Shown: in pieces, positions 44,516 to 53,935 of the stretch
Layout: the number at the start of each line of letters is the position of its first letter
Position numbering within the stretch: the stretch's first letter is position 1
Source of the DNA: Verrucomicrobiia bacterium
GTDB taxonomy: Bacteria > Verrucomicrobiota > Verrucomicrobiia > Limisphaerales > JADLHS01
NCBI GenBank assembly: GCA_026125285.1
Contig: JAHCLO010000005.1
Coordinates: 124,001-188,000 of the forward strand
DNA: 64,000 nucleotides
Reading direction: 5' to 3'
Program-made: the position numbers and the translations under genes
Notes under the pieces: model-generated
Told to the model about the DNA's origin: nothing
Seen by the model: the letters and a program-made list of their open reading frames with translations, nothing else
Databases searched by the model: none

Positions 44516-45631
44516 ATGATCCTTCGCTCACACTCCGTGGTTGCCCGCCAATGCTCCCTGATCGTGTTGCTTGGCGTGCTATTGACTCCCACGCTATTCG
44601 CCGGGGAACTGCGCGTGGAGCGCGTGTTCGGGCCGGAGATCAGGACCGGCCCTTACAAACACCCTGCCCGGATCGAAGCCCTGCGGAATGGCGACCTCTA
44701 CGTGGTCTATTACGGCGGTGAAGGCGAGTACGCGCTCGATACAGGCGTGTTCGGTTCACGCCTGAAGAAAGGCAGCCGCAAGTGGACGCCGCCAACGCGC
44801 ATCGCCAGTGATCCTTTTCGCTCGCTGGGCAACGGCGTGGTCTGGCAGTCGCCCGATGGATTGGTCTGGTTGTTCTATGTCGTGCGCTATGGCGAAACCT
44901 GGTCCACCTCCCGCGTTCAGGCCAAGGTTTCCCGCGACAACGCCCGGACGTGGTCGGACGCCTTTCCCCTGGTGAGTGATGAAGGCATGATGGTCTGCAA
45001 CCGGCCCATCGTGCTGTCGAATGGCGATTACCTGCTGCCGCTCTACTACGAAACGGGCCATGACACCGAGTCCGTCGGCCCGGAGAGCAGCGGGCTGTTC
45101 CTGCGCTACGACGTGAAGCAGAAGGAATGGAAACAGACCGGCCGCATCCGTTCGGTCACCGGCAACATTCAACCGGCGGTGGTGGAAACGCGGGACAACT
45201 ACCTCATTGCTTTCTGCCGGCGCGGTGGCAATTACGAACCGACCACCAACGGCTGGTTGATTCGCGCCGAATCACGCGACGGTGGCTGGACATGGAGCGA
45301 AGGCGTCAATTCCTCGTTCAAAAACCCCAACGCTTCCGTGGATTTCATCAAGCTGGCCAGCGGAAATTTGTTGCTCATCTTCAACGACAGCATGAACGAG
45401 CGCACACCCCTCACCGTCGCGCTTTCGGCGGACGCGGGCCAATCGTGGCCGTGGCAACGCAATGTGGCGACGGGCGATTACGACTATGCCTATCCGATGG
45501 CCGTGCAGACGAGCGACGGGAGAATTCACCTGATCTTCACCTCGCATGAACGCACCACGGTGAATCGCGCCATCTTCGACGAGGAATGGATCAGGCACGG
45601 CGGCCTGGTGAGAAGCTGGCTGACAAAGTGA
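44516..45631 (+). CDS. Exported sialidase/neuraminidase-type BNR-repeat protein
   Basis: 371 residues from ATG 44516; the frame opens at 44429. Signal SLIVLLGVLLTPTLFAGE. Arg in HPARIEALRNGDLYVVYYGG is placed like the sialidase F/YRIP arginine. Asp-box repeats: SRDNARTWSDAFPL, SRDGGWTWSEG and SADAGQSWPW. This is the six-blade exo-alpha-sialidase-like fold. In this phylum such proteins often act on other polysaccharides. Confidence 0.85.
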   Translation: MILRSHSVVARQCSLIVLLGVLLTPTLFAGELRVERVFGPEIRTGPYKHPARIEALRNGDLYVVYYGGEGEYALDTGVFGSRLKKGSRKWTPPTRIASDPFRSLGNGVVWQSPDGLVWLFYVVRYGETWSTSRVQAKVSRDNARTWSDAFPLVSDEGMMVCNRPIVLSNGDYLLPLYYETGHDTESVGPESSGLFLRYDVKQKEWKQTGRIRSVTGNIQPAVVETRDNYLIAFCRRGGNYEPTTNGWLIRAESRDGGWTWSEGVNSSFKNPNASVDFIKLASGNLLLIFNDSMNERTPLTVALSADAGQSWPWQRNVATGDYDYAYPMAVQTSDGRIHLIFTSHERTTVNRAIFDEEWIRHGGLVRSWLTK

Positions 45632-45691
45632 CGACGCGACAGCGAGAATTGACTTGAATTGAGTTGCCATGCGAGCGTTCAGTCTGCCGGC

Positions 45692-46285
45692 TCAACGTGG
45701 CAACATCTCAAGGGAGAGTTCCGTAAACACACACCGGAAACCTGCCTCTTTGGGACTGCACGCGTACGGTCCAACCGCAAGCGGGGCGAGCGCATCGCAC
45801 GCCAGGCGCACCATGCGGAGTTGAGTCCACTCCGTTCCGGCAAGTCGGGCGCTCACGATGAATTCGCTTCCACTGCGCGCCACACGAAAGGAGATTTCAT
45901 TTGCCTCCCGCGCCAGGTCTTGGGTGGACCAGTCTGAAAAACCGTGCTGCGTCACCACCACTCCCAGCCGGTTCGCGGCGTCCGGTTCATACTCGGCGGA
46001 CGTTTTGATCCAGCACTCCGCGTCCGCGCGAACCATCAATCCGGCCTGATCGTATTGGTGACGAGGTTGCGACCGCACGGTGGCGGAGACGACAAAATCA
46101 CCGGCGAGCCGGGTGAAAAGGAAATGGCCGTTGTCAGCCGAGAATCCGTAATGGGTGCGCTGCCAGAAATCCGTGGCCGCCGCCGGCTGCACGAAAAGCC
46201 CCTCTTCATCGAAGCCCCAGGCCGGCGGCGCACAATGCCATTCAAAGCCCGGCAGGTCGGTGAGTTTCGCAAGGTCGTAAGTCAT
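45692..46285 (-). CDS. DUF1349 concanavalin-like protein
   Basis: 197 residues, no signal peptide. FEWHCAPPAWGFDEEGLFVQ start, then GDFVVSATVRSQPRHQYDQAG, LMVRADAECWIKTSAEYE and FVARSGSE-like strands, as in DUF1349. Family members are jelly-roll proteins, some annotated as regulators of enolase. Probably cytoplasmic and sugar-binding. Sixteen bases downstream of the gene at 46301-47638. Confidence 0.85.
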   Translation of the reverse strand: MTYDLAKLTDLPGFEWHCAPPAWGFDEEGLFVQPAAATDFWQRTHYGFSADNGHFLFTRLAGDFVVSATVRSQPRHQYDQAGLMVRADAECWIKTSAEYEPDAANRLGVVVTQHGFSDWSTQDLAREANEISFRVARSGSEFIVSARLAGTEWTQLRMVRLACDALAPLAVGPYACSPKEAGFRCVFTELSLEMLPR

Positions 46286-46300
46286 GGCAGATGGGTTGGA

Positions 46301-47638
46301 CTAATTGCGCCTTGGCCGCAAACCTTGGTCAACCGCCGCAACCTCGTCCTGCCACGCTGGCGGAATCGTGGCGACGCAAACGTTGAGGTTGCCCAGCAGA
46401 TGCGAGGCGAACACGACCTTCTCGCCTTTGCGATCCCAGCCAACGTGGGGGTGCTCGCCTTGGCCGTAAGTCCGGTGGCCGGCCGTGAGCAGTCGCGGGC
46501 GTGTCGTCGCCCCCTCAAACAGCATGATGTCGCCGTGCCAGTTGTCGGCGGCAATCCAGCGTCCGTTCGCGCTGCCGGCTGCGTGCCACCAGTTCAAGCG
46601 CGCAGCGTCCGCGGGCGAAGCTTCCGGCCACCACGAACCGGCGCCGACAATACGGACCTCGCCCGAATAGATGTTCAGCGCCTTGACATGCGAGAGCACT
46701 GCCGGAGCGGGCATTGGGCTGCCACCACCGCAGAACAGGATCTGGTCATCCACCCACCAGGATTCGTGCGTAACCAGTTCGCCCTCCGCGGCGAGATACA
46801 CGTTGCGCGGTACCCCGCGCCGAATGTCCACCACCCAGAGGCGTTGGCCGCGCCCGAGGTAATCCTCCGCGCTGGTTTCGCGCGGCATCGGTCCGGCCAC
46901 GTCACCATTGGGACCACGTCCCGCGAAACTGATCAAATGCGGGTTCGTGCGGCTCCACTGGACGTGCCCACCGTATCCCGGCGGCTGGGGCAGGCGACAA
47001 ACTTCCGTGAATTTGCCAGATCGAATGTTCACCCGGTAAATGGCCGGACCGCGGGACCGTTCCAAGAAACCGCTCAACCCAAAGGCGAGTTGCCTGCCAT
47101 CGCTACTCGGATTCAGCGCCGTCGAGATTGTCCCTTCAGTCAAAGTGCCGAGCACGCGCTCCGTGGCCATGACGCGGGAGCGGTGCAACAAGGGCGCGTC
47201 GGACAGGTGAAGCTCCAATCTTATTTCCAGGATGGACCGCCCGCGAACCGCAAACACGGCATTGCCTTTGGCGGCAGCAGTGGCGTGGTGCAGCGGTCCT
47301 TGCCGGGTGTGGAAGCGGATCAACTCACCCGTGGCTGTCATGTAACCCATCAAGCCGCCGTTCGGTCGCGCGGAATTGAACAAGATGACAGACTCATCCC
47401 CCAGCCAGGAGTGTTCGTGGAAATAGAGATTGGCGTCCTTCTCAGGCGCAGTGGTTAGGAACAACAGTTCCGCGCCGGTCTGCGGATCAGTCAGCCGCTG
47501 GTGTTCGGGCGGCCGGACCTCCAGCGGATAGGAGGCGGTGGCGGCGGCCAGCGGGGTGACAGTCCACCAGGCGAGCGTGGTGAGCAGAAGGTGAATCCCA
47601 TGCCGAGGCATACTGAGCTTTAACCAATCGAAGATCAT
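46301..47638 (-). CDS. Exported TolB/oligogalacturonate-lyase-like propeller
   Basis: 445 residues from ATG 47638; ATG 47611 is also plausible and the frame opens at 47710. Signal IHLLLTTLAWWTVTPLAAAT. Blades: HEHSWLGDESVILFNSARPN, GYGGHVQWSRTNPHLISFAG, DNWHGDIMLF and HPHVGWDRKGEKVVFASHL. PL22 oligogalacturonate lyases share this fold and its conserved His residues. The resemblance is moderate, so lyase activity is not assured. Confidence 0.65.
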   Translation of the reverse strand: MIFDWLKLSMPRHGIHLLLTTLAWWTVTPLAAATASYPLEVRPPEHQRLTDPQTGAELLFLTTAPEKDANLYFHEHSWLGDESVILFNSARPNGGLMGYMTATGELIRFHTRQGPLHHATAAAKGNAVFAVRGRSILEIRLELHLSDAPLLHRSRVMATERVLGTLTEGTISTALNPSSDGRQLAFGLSGFLERSRGPAIYRVNIRSGKFTEVCRLPQPPGYGGHVQWSRTNPHLISFAGRGPNGDVAGPMPRETSAEDYLGRGQRLWVVDIRRGVPRNVYLAAEGELVTHESWWVDDQILFCGGGSPMPAPAVLSHVKALNIYSGEVRIVGAGSWWPEASPADAARLNWWHAAGSANGRWIAADNWHGDIMLFEGATTRPRLLTAGHRTYGQGEHPHVGWDRKGEKVVFASHLLGNLNVCVATIPPAWQDEVAAVDQGLRPRRN

Positions 47639-47706
47639 GCCCGGGTCCGTGTGCTCGTTGCAGTCATTGGCTTGCCGTCCCGCAACCGCGCGGGCGTGGT
47701 AGCGCT

Positions 47707-49521
47707 TCACTTCTCGATCACAAATTCATCCCGCACCTGGCCATCCACGTCGTGTGCGCGATAGACCAGCCGGTTGCCGTTGATTTGGATGTCCAGCACT
47801 TGATACGTCGAGAGCTTGGTGAGACCAACCTCGGTGTAATCGTGTTTGGGTTGATCGTAGTACTTCGTGCCGGAAACTGAAATGATGTAGATCGTCCCAT
47901 CACTGGCGTTCGCCACGCGTTGTTGGGCGCGCATCGGATACGTCCGCAAATAAGCGTGATCGTGCCCCTGCAAGGCCAGGTCCACACGATACTTGTCGAA
48001 GAGGGGCGTCCAGAGATTGCGCACGCCGAGGTTCGTGCGGTTGGCGCTGGAGGAATAGGCGGGATGATGGTAGCTGACGAATTTCCACACGGCTTTCGTG
48101 CTGGCCAGTTCGCGCTCCAACCACGCCGTCTGTTTTGCGGCGTCGAGGTTGGAATCCAGGATCACGAATTTTGCGTTGCTGTACTCGAACGAGTAGGCGC
48201 GTTCCGGCGGGACGCCTTTCGGTCCGTTCTTCGGCAACGTGAAGTGCGCGTGATAGAGCGCGGGTTCGCCGCCCTGATACTCATGGTTGCCCAGCACCGG
48301 CACGAGTTGGCGACGATCAAACACCCCTTTGCTGTGCTCGAAGAAACTGTCCCAATCCCAGCGTTCCGCGCCGCGATTCACCAAATCTCCGGCCATCAGA
48401 TAGAACGCCGCATCCGGCCGGGCGCGGTAGGCGTTGTGCAGCAGCACTCCCCAGCGATCCAACCCGTTTTGCGCATCGCCCATGTAAATGAACGAGAACG
48501 GCACGACGCGCGCCGGCGCCGTGGTGAACTCGGCCGGCGCGGTCCAGCCCTCCGGCGAACCGTCGCCGACGGAATACAGATAGGTCGTTTCCGGCTTCAG
48601 CCGGGTCAGCACCACCGTGTGGCGTTGGTTCAAGGGATCATTGACCAGGGTGGGTGTGGAGAGGGCCTGGCTGTTGGCTCGCTTGGTGCGTGCGGCTCGC
48701 GCATCGAATCCGCCCGCCGCCGGCTTCACCTGATAACGAACGACTCCGTTTTTGATGCGCGCCGAGGTCCGCCACTGAATCGTCTGGGTGGTGCGCGGAT
48801 CGTCGCTCCACGTGAGCGCCACGTGGTCGGCGCGATCAGGCGCGGGGTATAGCGTCTTGCTGAACAAGCTGACGAGCTGGGCGTCTTCCTCCCGTCGCGT
48901 GTCCGTTTGAATTAACAGCTGGTTTTCGAGTGCCGCCGGAATTCCACTCAACTGCAATTCTTGATCCACGAACGGCTTCACCCCCGTCACAAACGCCGCG
49001 GTGCGCAGATTGCCGGGATAGAGTTCGGATACCTGAACGCGATCGCCGGCCTGCTGCGCTTTCACGAGCACCAGGTAGTGCGTGCCGCGACCGCTCAGAT
49101 TGTGAACGCCCAGGCCGATTCTTCCCGCCGGAAAGGACTTCTCCCAGGCATCGAATTCGCGCGTGTAGAATTTCGTTTTCAACCCGGTGGCGGTGAAGCC
49201 CCGTTCACGCAACCAGAACGGTTCGTCGCCAAGGGTGGCATCCCGGAGAATCGTGACCATCACCGGCACGTTTACCCGGAAGCGAATGTGGCCCGCGCCG
49301 AGAGTCTCGCGTTCCTGCGACGTCAAGAACGCCTCCGCCTTGGGCACGGTAAGACCCACGAGTTCATCCAGGCTCAACTCGCGCTGCATCCGTTTGATGA
49401 CGGCCGCCACCGTGTCGTGGACCGACGCCTGCACGCCATCGTGGGCGTGAAGGGCCGGCGGACAAAGCGCGGCCAGGAAGAAGATCAACGTAGCCCCAAC
49501 AGGCAGTCTAAGATGTTTCAT
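47707..49521 (-). CDS. Exported purple acid phosphatase-like metallophosphoesterase
   Basis: 604 residues. Signal ATLIFFLAALCPPALHAHDG. A unique N-terminal domain of about 220 residues comes first. Then the Fn3-like purple acid phosphatase N-domain (HVALTWSDDPRTTQTIQWRT) and metal ligands YMGDAQNG (about 345), MAGDLVNRG, GNHEY (about 410), SYHHPAYSS and GHDHAYLR (about 517). These are the standard GD/GDxxxR/GNHE/HxxH motifs. A secreted phosphomonoesterase is likely. Confidence 0.9.
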   Translation of the reverse strand: MKHLRLPVGATLIFFLAALCPPALHAHDGVQASVHDTVAAVIKRMQRELSLDELVGLTVPKAEAFLTSQERETLGAGHIRFRVNVPVMVTILRDATLGDEPFWLRERGFTATGLKTKFYTREFDAWEKSFPAGRIGLGVHNLSGRGTHYLVLVKAQQAGDRVQVSELYPGNLRTAAFVTGVKPFVDQELQLSGIPAALENQLLIQTDTRREEDAQLVSLFSKTLYPAPDRADHVALTWSDDPRTTQTIQWRTSARIKNGVVRYQVKPAAGGFDARAARTKRANSQALSTPTLVNDPLNQRHTVVLTRLKPETTYLYSVGDGSPEGWTAPAEFTTAPARVVPFSFIYMGDAQNGLDRWGVLLHNAYRARPDAAFYLMAGDLVNRGAERWDWDSFFEHSKGVFDRRQLVPVLGNHEYQGGEPALYHAHFTLPKNGPKGVPPERAYSFEYSNAKFVILDSNLDAAKQTAWLERELASTKAVWKFVSYHHPAYSSSANRTNLGVRNLWTPLFDKYRVDLALQGHDHAYLRTYPMRAQQRVANASDGTIYIISVSGTKYYDQPKHDYTEVGLTKLSTYQVLDIQINGNRLVYRAHDVDGQVRDEFVIEK

Positions 49522-49678
49522 TGCTAATGGTCTCGGTATTGGCTGCCGCGATTATGAGGATGAATGGCGCATTGCGAAGAAAATTCTGCCGCCGCCAGAC
49601 CTTCGCACGCACCCGGCCTCGGCTGCGTTGATGTGCTTGATTCCAATCAACCGGCAGCCCAGTCTAAACCCGCAACCG

Positions 49679-51034
49679 ATGAAACCATTCACTCGCCTCC
49701 CACTCCTCCTCGTCTCGGGCTTGCTGGCATGGACCGCCCTTGCCCAGCCGCAATCACCACCGGCTTCCCGCCTTGCCATTCCCGCAACGGACGATGGCTT
49801 GCCCGGGACCGGACCCATCCGTCGTTACGATTGGTTTAAGAATCTTTGGATTGAGCGCCGCTCCACCTGGGCCGCCCGGGTGGTGCAGGATCAGAACGCG
49901 CTGGTTTTCCTCGGCGATTCCATCACGCAAGGCTGGGGTGACGACATGGGAAAGAGTTTTCCCGGCGTGAAGGTCGCCAATCGCGGCATCAGCGGCGACA
50001 CCACGCGCGGCGTGTTGATTCGTTTGGAACAGGACGTTCTTGCCCTGCAACCAAGTGGCGTGGTGATTCTGATTGGCACCAACGATCTCGAAGAAGGGGC
50101 CGATCCGGAGACCATTGCGGCCAACATGAAGCTCATCCTCGCGAAGCTGAAAGCTCACAACGCGAAGATGCCGATCATCCTATGCCAGGTCTTCCCCAGT
50201 TCTGATTCAAAGAAACGTCCCGCCGACAAGATCAAGAAGGTCAACCAGCTTTACGCTGCCGCCGTGAAGGGCGACGCGCAGATCACTCTGATCGAAACGT
50301 GGTTGCTCTTTGCCGACGCGCAAGGCGACGCGAAGTCGGAGGAGTTTCCCGACTTGCTGCATCCGAATCAGGCGGGTTACGCGAAATGGGCCGCCGCATT
50401 GCGACCTATTCTGGCCACGCTCGGTTTTCTGGAAACGGAAGCCGACGATTTCACGCCCGAACCGGGTTTCGTCAGCTTGTTCAATGGCCGCGACCTGACC
50501 GGTTGGGGTTATCGGCCAACTTCCGAGGCCGACATTCAGAACGCGAAACGCTGGCAGGCCAGCGACCCAAATGCCGCCGCCTGGCCCATCGTGACGAGTG
50601 CCGTTAGTTTCGACGGCAAGACCGCCAGCGATGATGGTCGTTACCTTGCGAAGAATGGGCGATTGATTGTCACCACGCCGCCCGAGGGCCGGAAGATTCA
50701 AACGCTCTGGACCACGCGCGAGTTCCCGAAGGATTTCATCCTTAAACTGGAATTCCGCGCCACGCCCAACGCGGACAGTGGCGTCTTCATCCGCCGGCCA
50801 CAGCTCCAATGTCGCGATTACCTGCTCGCCGGGCCTTACAAACAACTCAAGCAATACCAGCCGCAGGAGTGGAATGAAATTGTCGTCACAGTCAAAGGCG
50901 GCGAGGCGCACGCCACTTGCAACGGCGAAGTTCTCGAAGCCGCGATGAAACTTCCTGAGACCGGGCCCATCGGTCTGGAAGGCGATCGTGGACAGATGGA
51001 GTATCGGCACATTCGGGTGCGGGAATTGCCATAG
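49679..51034 (+). CDS. Fusion: SGNH/GDSL hydrolase plus DUF1080 (3-keto-disaccharide hydrolase) domain
   Basis: 451 residues from ATG 49679. Signal LLLVSGLLAWTALAQPQ. SGNH domain about 40-250: VFLGDSITQGWGD (Ser), NRGISGDTTRGV (Gly), LIGTNDLEEG (Asn) and DLLHPNQAGY (Asp, His). DUF1080 domain about 260-451: FVSLFNGRDLTGW, FILKLEFRATPNADSGVFIR and a C-terminal LEGDRGQMEYRHIRVRELP. Both domains act on carbohydrates, so the protein probably removes esters and binds or cleaves the same glycan outside the cell. Confidence 0.9.
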   Translation: MKPFTRLPLLLVSGLLAWTALAQPQSPPASRLAIPATDDGLPGTGPIRRYDWFKNLWIERRSTWAARVVQDQNALVFLGDSITQGWGDDMGKSFPGVKVANRGISGDTTRGVLIRLEQDVLALQPSGVVILIGTNDLEEGADPETIAANMKLILAKLKAHNAKMPIILCQVFPSSDSKKRPADKIKKVNQLYAAAVKGDAQITLIETWLLFADAQGDAKSEEFPDLLHPNQAGYAKWAAALRPILATLGFLETEADDFTPEPGFVSLFNGRDLTGWGYRPTSEADIQNAKRWQASDPNAAAWPIVTSAVSFDGKTASDDGRYLAKNGRLIVTTPPEGRKIQTLWTTREFPKDFILKLEFRATPNADSGVFIRRPQLQCRDYLLAGPYKQLKQYQPQEWNEIVVTVKGGEAHATCNGEVLEAAMKLPETGPIGLEGDRGQMEYRHIRVRELP

Positions 51035-51119
51035 TCCCAGCGGGAAGTGGTATCCCACGCAATGACCCAAGCCGTAAGGAAAACTGGAAAGCCGCTTTGC
51101 CTGTCCACATGCACCCGGT

Positions 51120-51740
51120 GAAAGCGGCGGTAAACGCGCCGCACTGCAAGCGCATCGCGCGATTCATGGACGCCTGACAGTCGCGATAGCGTCTGGACTG
51201 CGCGTGCCTTTAGCACCGCTTTCGGACAGGGCGAGGAGTTCAACGCCAACGCATGGGCAGTCCGAAGGAGGAACAACTTTGGTCAGGGGAATAGGGGTCA
51301 GAGGAATGACACTTCGCGGAAACTCGACGGACTTTATTCCCCTGACAATCATTCCACTGACCGATTTCCCGTTTTTCAACGCAACCTGTCTCGCCGACTT
51401 GTCACGTCGAAATCAGATCAACGCTGAAGGTGCAGGGATAACTGCAGAACCTCTCTGTCTCTCTGCACACACTCGGGGGGAAAGCGGCGATGAACACGCC
51501 GCACTGCAAACGCATCGCGCGGCTCATGGACGCCTGACAGTCGCGATAGCGTCTGGAGTGCGCGTGCCTTTAGCACCGCTTTCGGACAGGGCGAGGAGTT
51601 CAACGCCAACGCGCCGGCAGTCCGAAGGAGGAACAACTTTTGTCAGAGGAATAGGAGTCAAGGGAATGACACTTTACAGCAACGCGACGGACTTTATTCC
51701 CCTAACAATCATTCCATTGACCGATTTCCCGATTTTCAAC
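51120..51740 (+). repeat. Direct duplication of 261 bases at 360-base spacing
   Basis: 51120-51380 and 51480-51740 align without gaps, offset exactly 360, with scattered substitutions. Each includes GCGAGGAGTTCAACGCCAAC, CAGTCCGAAGGAGGAACAAC and, inside, the hairpin GTCAGGGGAAT ... ATTCCCCTGAC. The intervening 99 bases are unlike. Confidence 0.9.
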
Positions 51741-51951
51741 ACCACCGTCTCGCCGAAACCCGACGCCGTGCGCTGGAATTAGATTGGTCAACGCCGAAAA
51801 CAGATGAACGCGGATGCCGGTTGGTACGTGGGACGTGAGTCCGACGCTCTGGCACACCAGGCGGTAATTTATCAGCAGGGCTATGGTTGGTCGCACAAGC
51901 CCGCTCCGATCTGGATTTGAATTATGCACCGTACGATAAGTTGGCCGCCCC

Positions 51952-52037
51952 GGAGAGGCGACAGGGCATAGCCCACGGCGCAAGCCGTGGGTTGAGAAGA
52001 CAAACGTGGTTAGCCACAGAGAGGCGACAGACAGTCC
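51952..52037 (+). repeat. Short repeat with CCCACGGC-GCAA-GCCGTGGG hairpin
   Basis: GAGAGGCGACAG occurs at 51954 and again at 52019, bracketing CCCACGGCGCAAGCCGTGGG (51972-51991), a perfect 8-pair stem. This style of repeat is known, from memory, in many Verrucomicrobia/Planctomycetes genomes. Confidence 0.6.
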
Positions 52038-52212
52038 GTGGACGCCATAGGTCTTACACCCCGACGGAGCTTGGTATGCTCCAAAACCTGCCCACAGCTT
52101 ACGACATGGGCTATCTGCTGCGGAGACGCGGCAGCTACAAGGAGTCCATTGACATTCCGCGCTGCAATTGAATTGCCTTGAGCCGAATCGTAGCGAATGC
52201 TCAGGCGTGACA

Positions 52213-53337
52213 ATGCGGGTGGCAATCCTAACTCTGTTTGTGGCAATGACAGCTTTGGCAAAATCTGGTCTGGCGCTGGACGCGCAACGCGTGGCGCAAG
52301 TCGAAACTCTCTTCCGCGATTACAGCCAGGTCAATGCGCCCGGCGTCGCGGTGATGGTCATTCGCGAGGGCAAGACGATATTTGCGAAAGGGTTCGGCCT
52401 GGCCGATCTCCAGCACAAGACGCCCTGCACCACCAACACCAACTTCCGCCTCGCCTCCGTCACCAAGCAATTCACTGCCATGGCGGTCATGATGCTGGTC
52501 GAGAAAAAGAAGTTGATGCTCGACGAGCGGCTCACGAATTTCTTCCCCGAGTTTCCCGATCCCGGGAATCAAATCTCCGTACGGCATCTGCTCACGCACA
52601 CGTCGGGTCTGCTCGATTACGAAGACCTGATTCCGCCAGGCACGACGATTCCTGTGCTCGACCAGGACGTGTTGCGTTTGTTGGTAGCCGCCGAGGCAAG
52701 GAGGCGGACTGATGCGACGACTGGCGACAACCGCCTCCTCACGTCGGCGGCTACATACTTTCCGCCCGGCACGCAGTATCGTTACAGCAACTCGGGTTAC
52801 GCGCTGCTGGCTCTGATCGTGGAAGTGCGCTCGGGTCAGAAGTTCGCGCAATTCCTCAAGGTGAACATTTTCGATCCGCTCAAGATGAGCAACACCTTGG
52901 CCTACGAGGAGGGTTACGGCGCGATTCCGAATCGCGCTTATGGTCACACGCAACGGACGAACGGCTGGCAACGCACTGACCAAAGCCTGACGAGTTCAGT
53001 CCTCGGCGACGGCGGCGTGTATTCCTCGCTGGCGGACTTGTTCAAATGGGATCAGGCGCTCTACACACCGAAATTGGTCAGCGAACCGATGCTGCGCGTG
53101 GCCTTCTCATCCGCGACCACGACCGACAAACCCGGGCGCAGTTACGGCTTCGGTTGGTACCTCGGCGAATACCGCGGCTTGAAGGAAGTCTGGCACAGCG
53201 GCGAGACGATTGGTTTCCGCACGCGCATCGCCCGTTTTCCCCAGAAGAAATTCACTGTCATTATTCTCGCCAATCGCGCCGATGCGAAGCTGGAGGAATT
53301 GCCACACAAAATTGCGGACCTGCTGTTGTTTCAATAG
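52213..53337 (+). CDS. Exported beta-lactamase-family serine hydrolase with repeat insertion
   Basis: 374 residues from ATG 52213 (signal VAILTLFVAMTALAKSGLAL); the frame opens at 52168. Ser-x-x-Lys in LASVTKQFTAM, Tyr-x-Asn in YRYSNSGYALLAL, and HSGETIGF in the KTG position: class C beta-lactamase/DD-peptidase-like fold. Residues about 158-181 (VAAEARRRTDATTGDNRLLT) are the translation of a family A palindromic element, inserted shortly before the YFPPGTQYRYSNSG motif. The frame is intact. Confidence 0.9.
   Translation: MRVAILTLFVAMTALAKSGLALDAQRVAQVETLFRDYSQVNAPGVAVMVIREGKTIFAKGFGLADLQHKTPCTTNTNFRLASVTKQFTAMAVMMLVEKKKLMLDERLTNFFPEFPDPGNQISVRHLLTHTSGLLDYEDLIPPGTTIPVLDQDVLRLLVAAEARRRTDATTGDNRLLTSAATYFPPGTQYRYSNSGYALLALIVEVRSGQKFAQFLKVNIFDPLKMSNTLAYEEGYGAIPNRAYGHTQRTNGWQRTDQSLTSSVLGDGGVYSSLADLFKWDQALYTPKLVSEPMLRVAFSSATTTDKPGRSYGFGWYLGEYRGLKEVWHSGETIGFRTRIARFPQKKFTVIILANRADAKLEELPHKIADLLLFQ
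52684..52754. repeat. Palindromic element family A inside beta-lactamase-family gene (in frame)
   Basis: 71 bases. Left arm GTAGCCGCCGAGGCAAGGAG..., right arm ...CCTCCTCACGTCGGCGGCTA(C). The left arm is read in the frame VAAEARRR, the right in RLLTSAAT, so the frame of reading differs from that in aroA for the left arm. Confidence 0.9.
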
Positions 53338-53365
53338 CTGCCGCAGCCGGCATGCGAGTCCACGA

Positions 53366-53935
53366 TCACCGGTCCCTCCCGCGAATGGAAGACTGCGCCT
53401 GGGCGTTCGTTGAGGCCGTGCCACTCTTGTTCGCGGCTAACACAACATCCTGAAGTTTCTGAAGCCTCTCGTCGTTGGCCGTGCCGCAAAACGCCAACAA
53501 AACAGCCCCATTCGTGGAAAGCAAAAAGATGTTGGCGACGCCTGGCTGGCAATCAAGCTGCCGAGCAATGGTTCCTTCCCAATCCAGCATTACGGGATGA
53601 TCGAGACTGGCCGCGAAACGTTTGCGCAGAAGCGGACGCAAAACGCGCGGAGCCTGAGAAACATCGGCAACTCCTTCGATGGGCAGACTTTCCGGGAATC
53701 GCGCTCTGAGCGGCTGCACCCAGCCTGCGATTTGTTCAGAACCCTTCTGGTCTGCCACGGTCAGGACGCTCACACCGGGCTGCGGAAATCCGAACATTCG
53801 TTGCCGACCGTGTTGATCGGTCAACGAGATGCTCGCAACTCGGAGATGATTGGTTGTGACCTGGTTCAGGCCTTCCTCCGCGACCACGCTTACCACGAGG
53901 AACAACAACAACAAACTGAGCGCCATTCGTCTCAT
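53366..53935 (-). CDS. Exported thioredoxin-like-fold protein of carotenoid operon
   Basis: 189 residues from ATG 53935. Signal ALSLLLLFLVVSVVAEEG. Pattern GVSVLTVADQKGSEQIAGWV then LPIEGVADVSQAPRVLRPLL and HPVMLDWEGTIARQLDC looks like a peroxiredoxin/thioredoxin-fold domain without a CxxC pair. Start ATGA overlaps the stop of the glycosyltransferase gene. It is the last gene of the seven-gene operon. Function unknown. Confidence 0.6.
   Translation of the reverse strand: MRRMALSLLLLFLVVSVVAEEGLNQVTTNHLRVASISLTDQHGRQRMFGFPQPGVSVLTVADQKGSEQIAGWVQPLRARFPESLPIEGVADVSQAPRVLRPLLRKRFAASLDHPVMLDWEGTIARQLDCQPGVANIFLLSTNGAVLLAFCGTANDERLQKLQDVVLAANKSGTASTNAQAQSSIRGRDR

Larger units (their letters stand above)
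51035..52212 (+). other. Repeat-rich gene-free region
   Basis: About 1.2 kb without a credible gene. It contains a 261-base segment duplicated 360 bases apart (51120-51380 and 51480-51740), each carrying a GTCAGGGGAAT double hairpin, and a CCCACGGC hairpin repeat at 51952-52037. Open frames here are repeat translations. Confidence 0.65.

Noticed and set aside
51120..51740. Possible CRISPR-like array because of repeated units
   Set aside because: Only two units of 261 bases, no short uniform repeats and spacers, and no cas genes.
51887..52171. 94-codon frame in the repeat region
   Set aside because: Consists of translated repeat sequence (hairpin at 51972-51991).
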